This document shows positions 6,409 through 6,573 of a DNA stretch of 6,573 nucleotides, in pieces. A program made the position numbers and the translations under genes. The DNA is from Ignavibacteriota bacterium (GTDB lineage: Bacteria; Bacteroidota; Ignavibacteria; UBA10030; SZUA-254). The notes under the pieces are model-generated. The model ran no database searches. It worked only from the letters and a program-made list of their open reading frames with translations, and was not told where the DNA came from. Location of the stretch: assembly GCA_016191715.1 (NCBI GenBank), contig JACPVN010000414.1:1-6573 (forward strand), in the 5' to 3' direction. The first letter of the stretch is position 1. Each line of letters begins with the position of its first letter.

Positions 6409-6573
6409 ATGTCCATCAAAGATAAAATCATCCACGAGATAGATGAATTAAACACAACCGAACTTACTCAACTTTCAAATTTTGTTGATTATTTGAAATA
6501 CAAATCAAACCATAAACTATCACAATTAAATGAGAAAACCGTAGCAAAATTGTATAAAGAATTTGAAGACGAA
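6409..6573 (+). CDS. Antitoxin-like small protein, 5' part (cut by window edge)
   Basis: An open frame of 55 codons that continues past the right edge. A Shine-Dalgarno AGGA lies about seven bases before the ATG. The product begins MSIKDKIIHEIDEL and has NFVDYLKYK at 24-32, the pattern of small DUF2281-type proteins (basic start, EID-L, then F-x-x-F/YLK) that often form the antitoxin half of toxin-antitoxin pairs. The second part (NEKTVAKLYKEFEDE) matches the alanine/leucine/tyrosine-glutamate-phenylalanine segment seen before an acidic tail in such proteins. The partner toxin would be expected directly downstream, outside the window. Base use is AT-rich compared with the transporter, as for many transferred toxin-antitoxin genes. 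Family assignment is by pattern recall and should be taken as probable only. Confidence 0.65.
   Translation, partial: MSIKDKIIHEIDELNTTELTQLSNFVDYLKYKSNHKLSQLNEKTVAKLYKEFEDE

Overview
The window is a stretch of bacterial chromosome with five complete protein genes, one gene that runs off the right edge, and an unusual density of short dispersed repeats in the gaps. The likely source is the Bacteroidota/Chlorobiota/Ignavibacteria side of the FCB group. This is inference from three signs: Bacteroidota-type -7 boxes (TAnnTTTG) directly before two start codons, the absence of Shine-Dalgarno sites at several starts, and a secreted HEAT-like protein whose C-terminal helical domain is of a kind common in that group. 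No rRNA, tRNA, CRISPR array or transposase was found.

Layout, left to right. Positions 1-122 hold no gene I can support. Gene A (123-1016, minus) and gene B (1225-2463, minus) are diverged paralogues encoding exported all-helical, HEAT-like proteins; B carries an extra C-terminal helical domain that A lacks. A glycosyltransferase-C-type membrane protein follows (2717-4279, minus), then a HAD-family phosphatase of the phosphoglycolate phosphatase/PpaX type (4332-5012, minus). An 87-bp divergent promoter region separates it from a 12-helix major facilitator transporter (5100-6335, plus). At the right edge is the start of a small antitoxin-like gene (6409 onward, plus).

The gaps are filled by repeats. 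A 60-bp double-hairpin repeat occurs twice in the same orientation, upstream of A (1122-1181) and immediately upstream of B (2473-2532), with one mismatch between copies. A 121-bp imperfect foldback element (2587-2707) lies between B and the glycosyltransferase. A purine-rich repeat-like block (4291-4336) lies between the glycosyltransferase and the phosphatase and supplies the phosphatase stop codon.

How the genes work together: the phosphatase and glycosyltransferase are 52 bp apart and may share a transcript from the divergent promoter region, but no pathway links them clearly. A and B look like a tandem gene duplication with unknown role outside the cytoplasm. The A/B region is visibly more AT-rich (a sampled 60-base line in A is 30% G+C) than the glycosyltransferase (40% in one line) or transporter (55% in one line), so it may have a different history. 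I see no convincing new multi-gene defence or metabolic system; the most unusual content is the repeat-and-paralogue arrangement and the possible leaderless divergent promoters.
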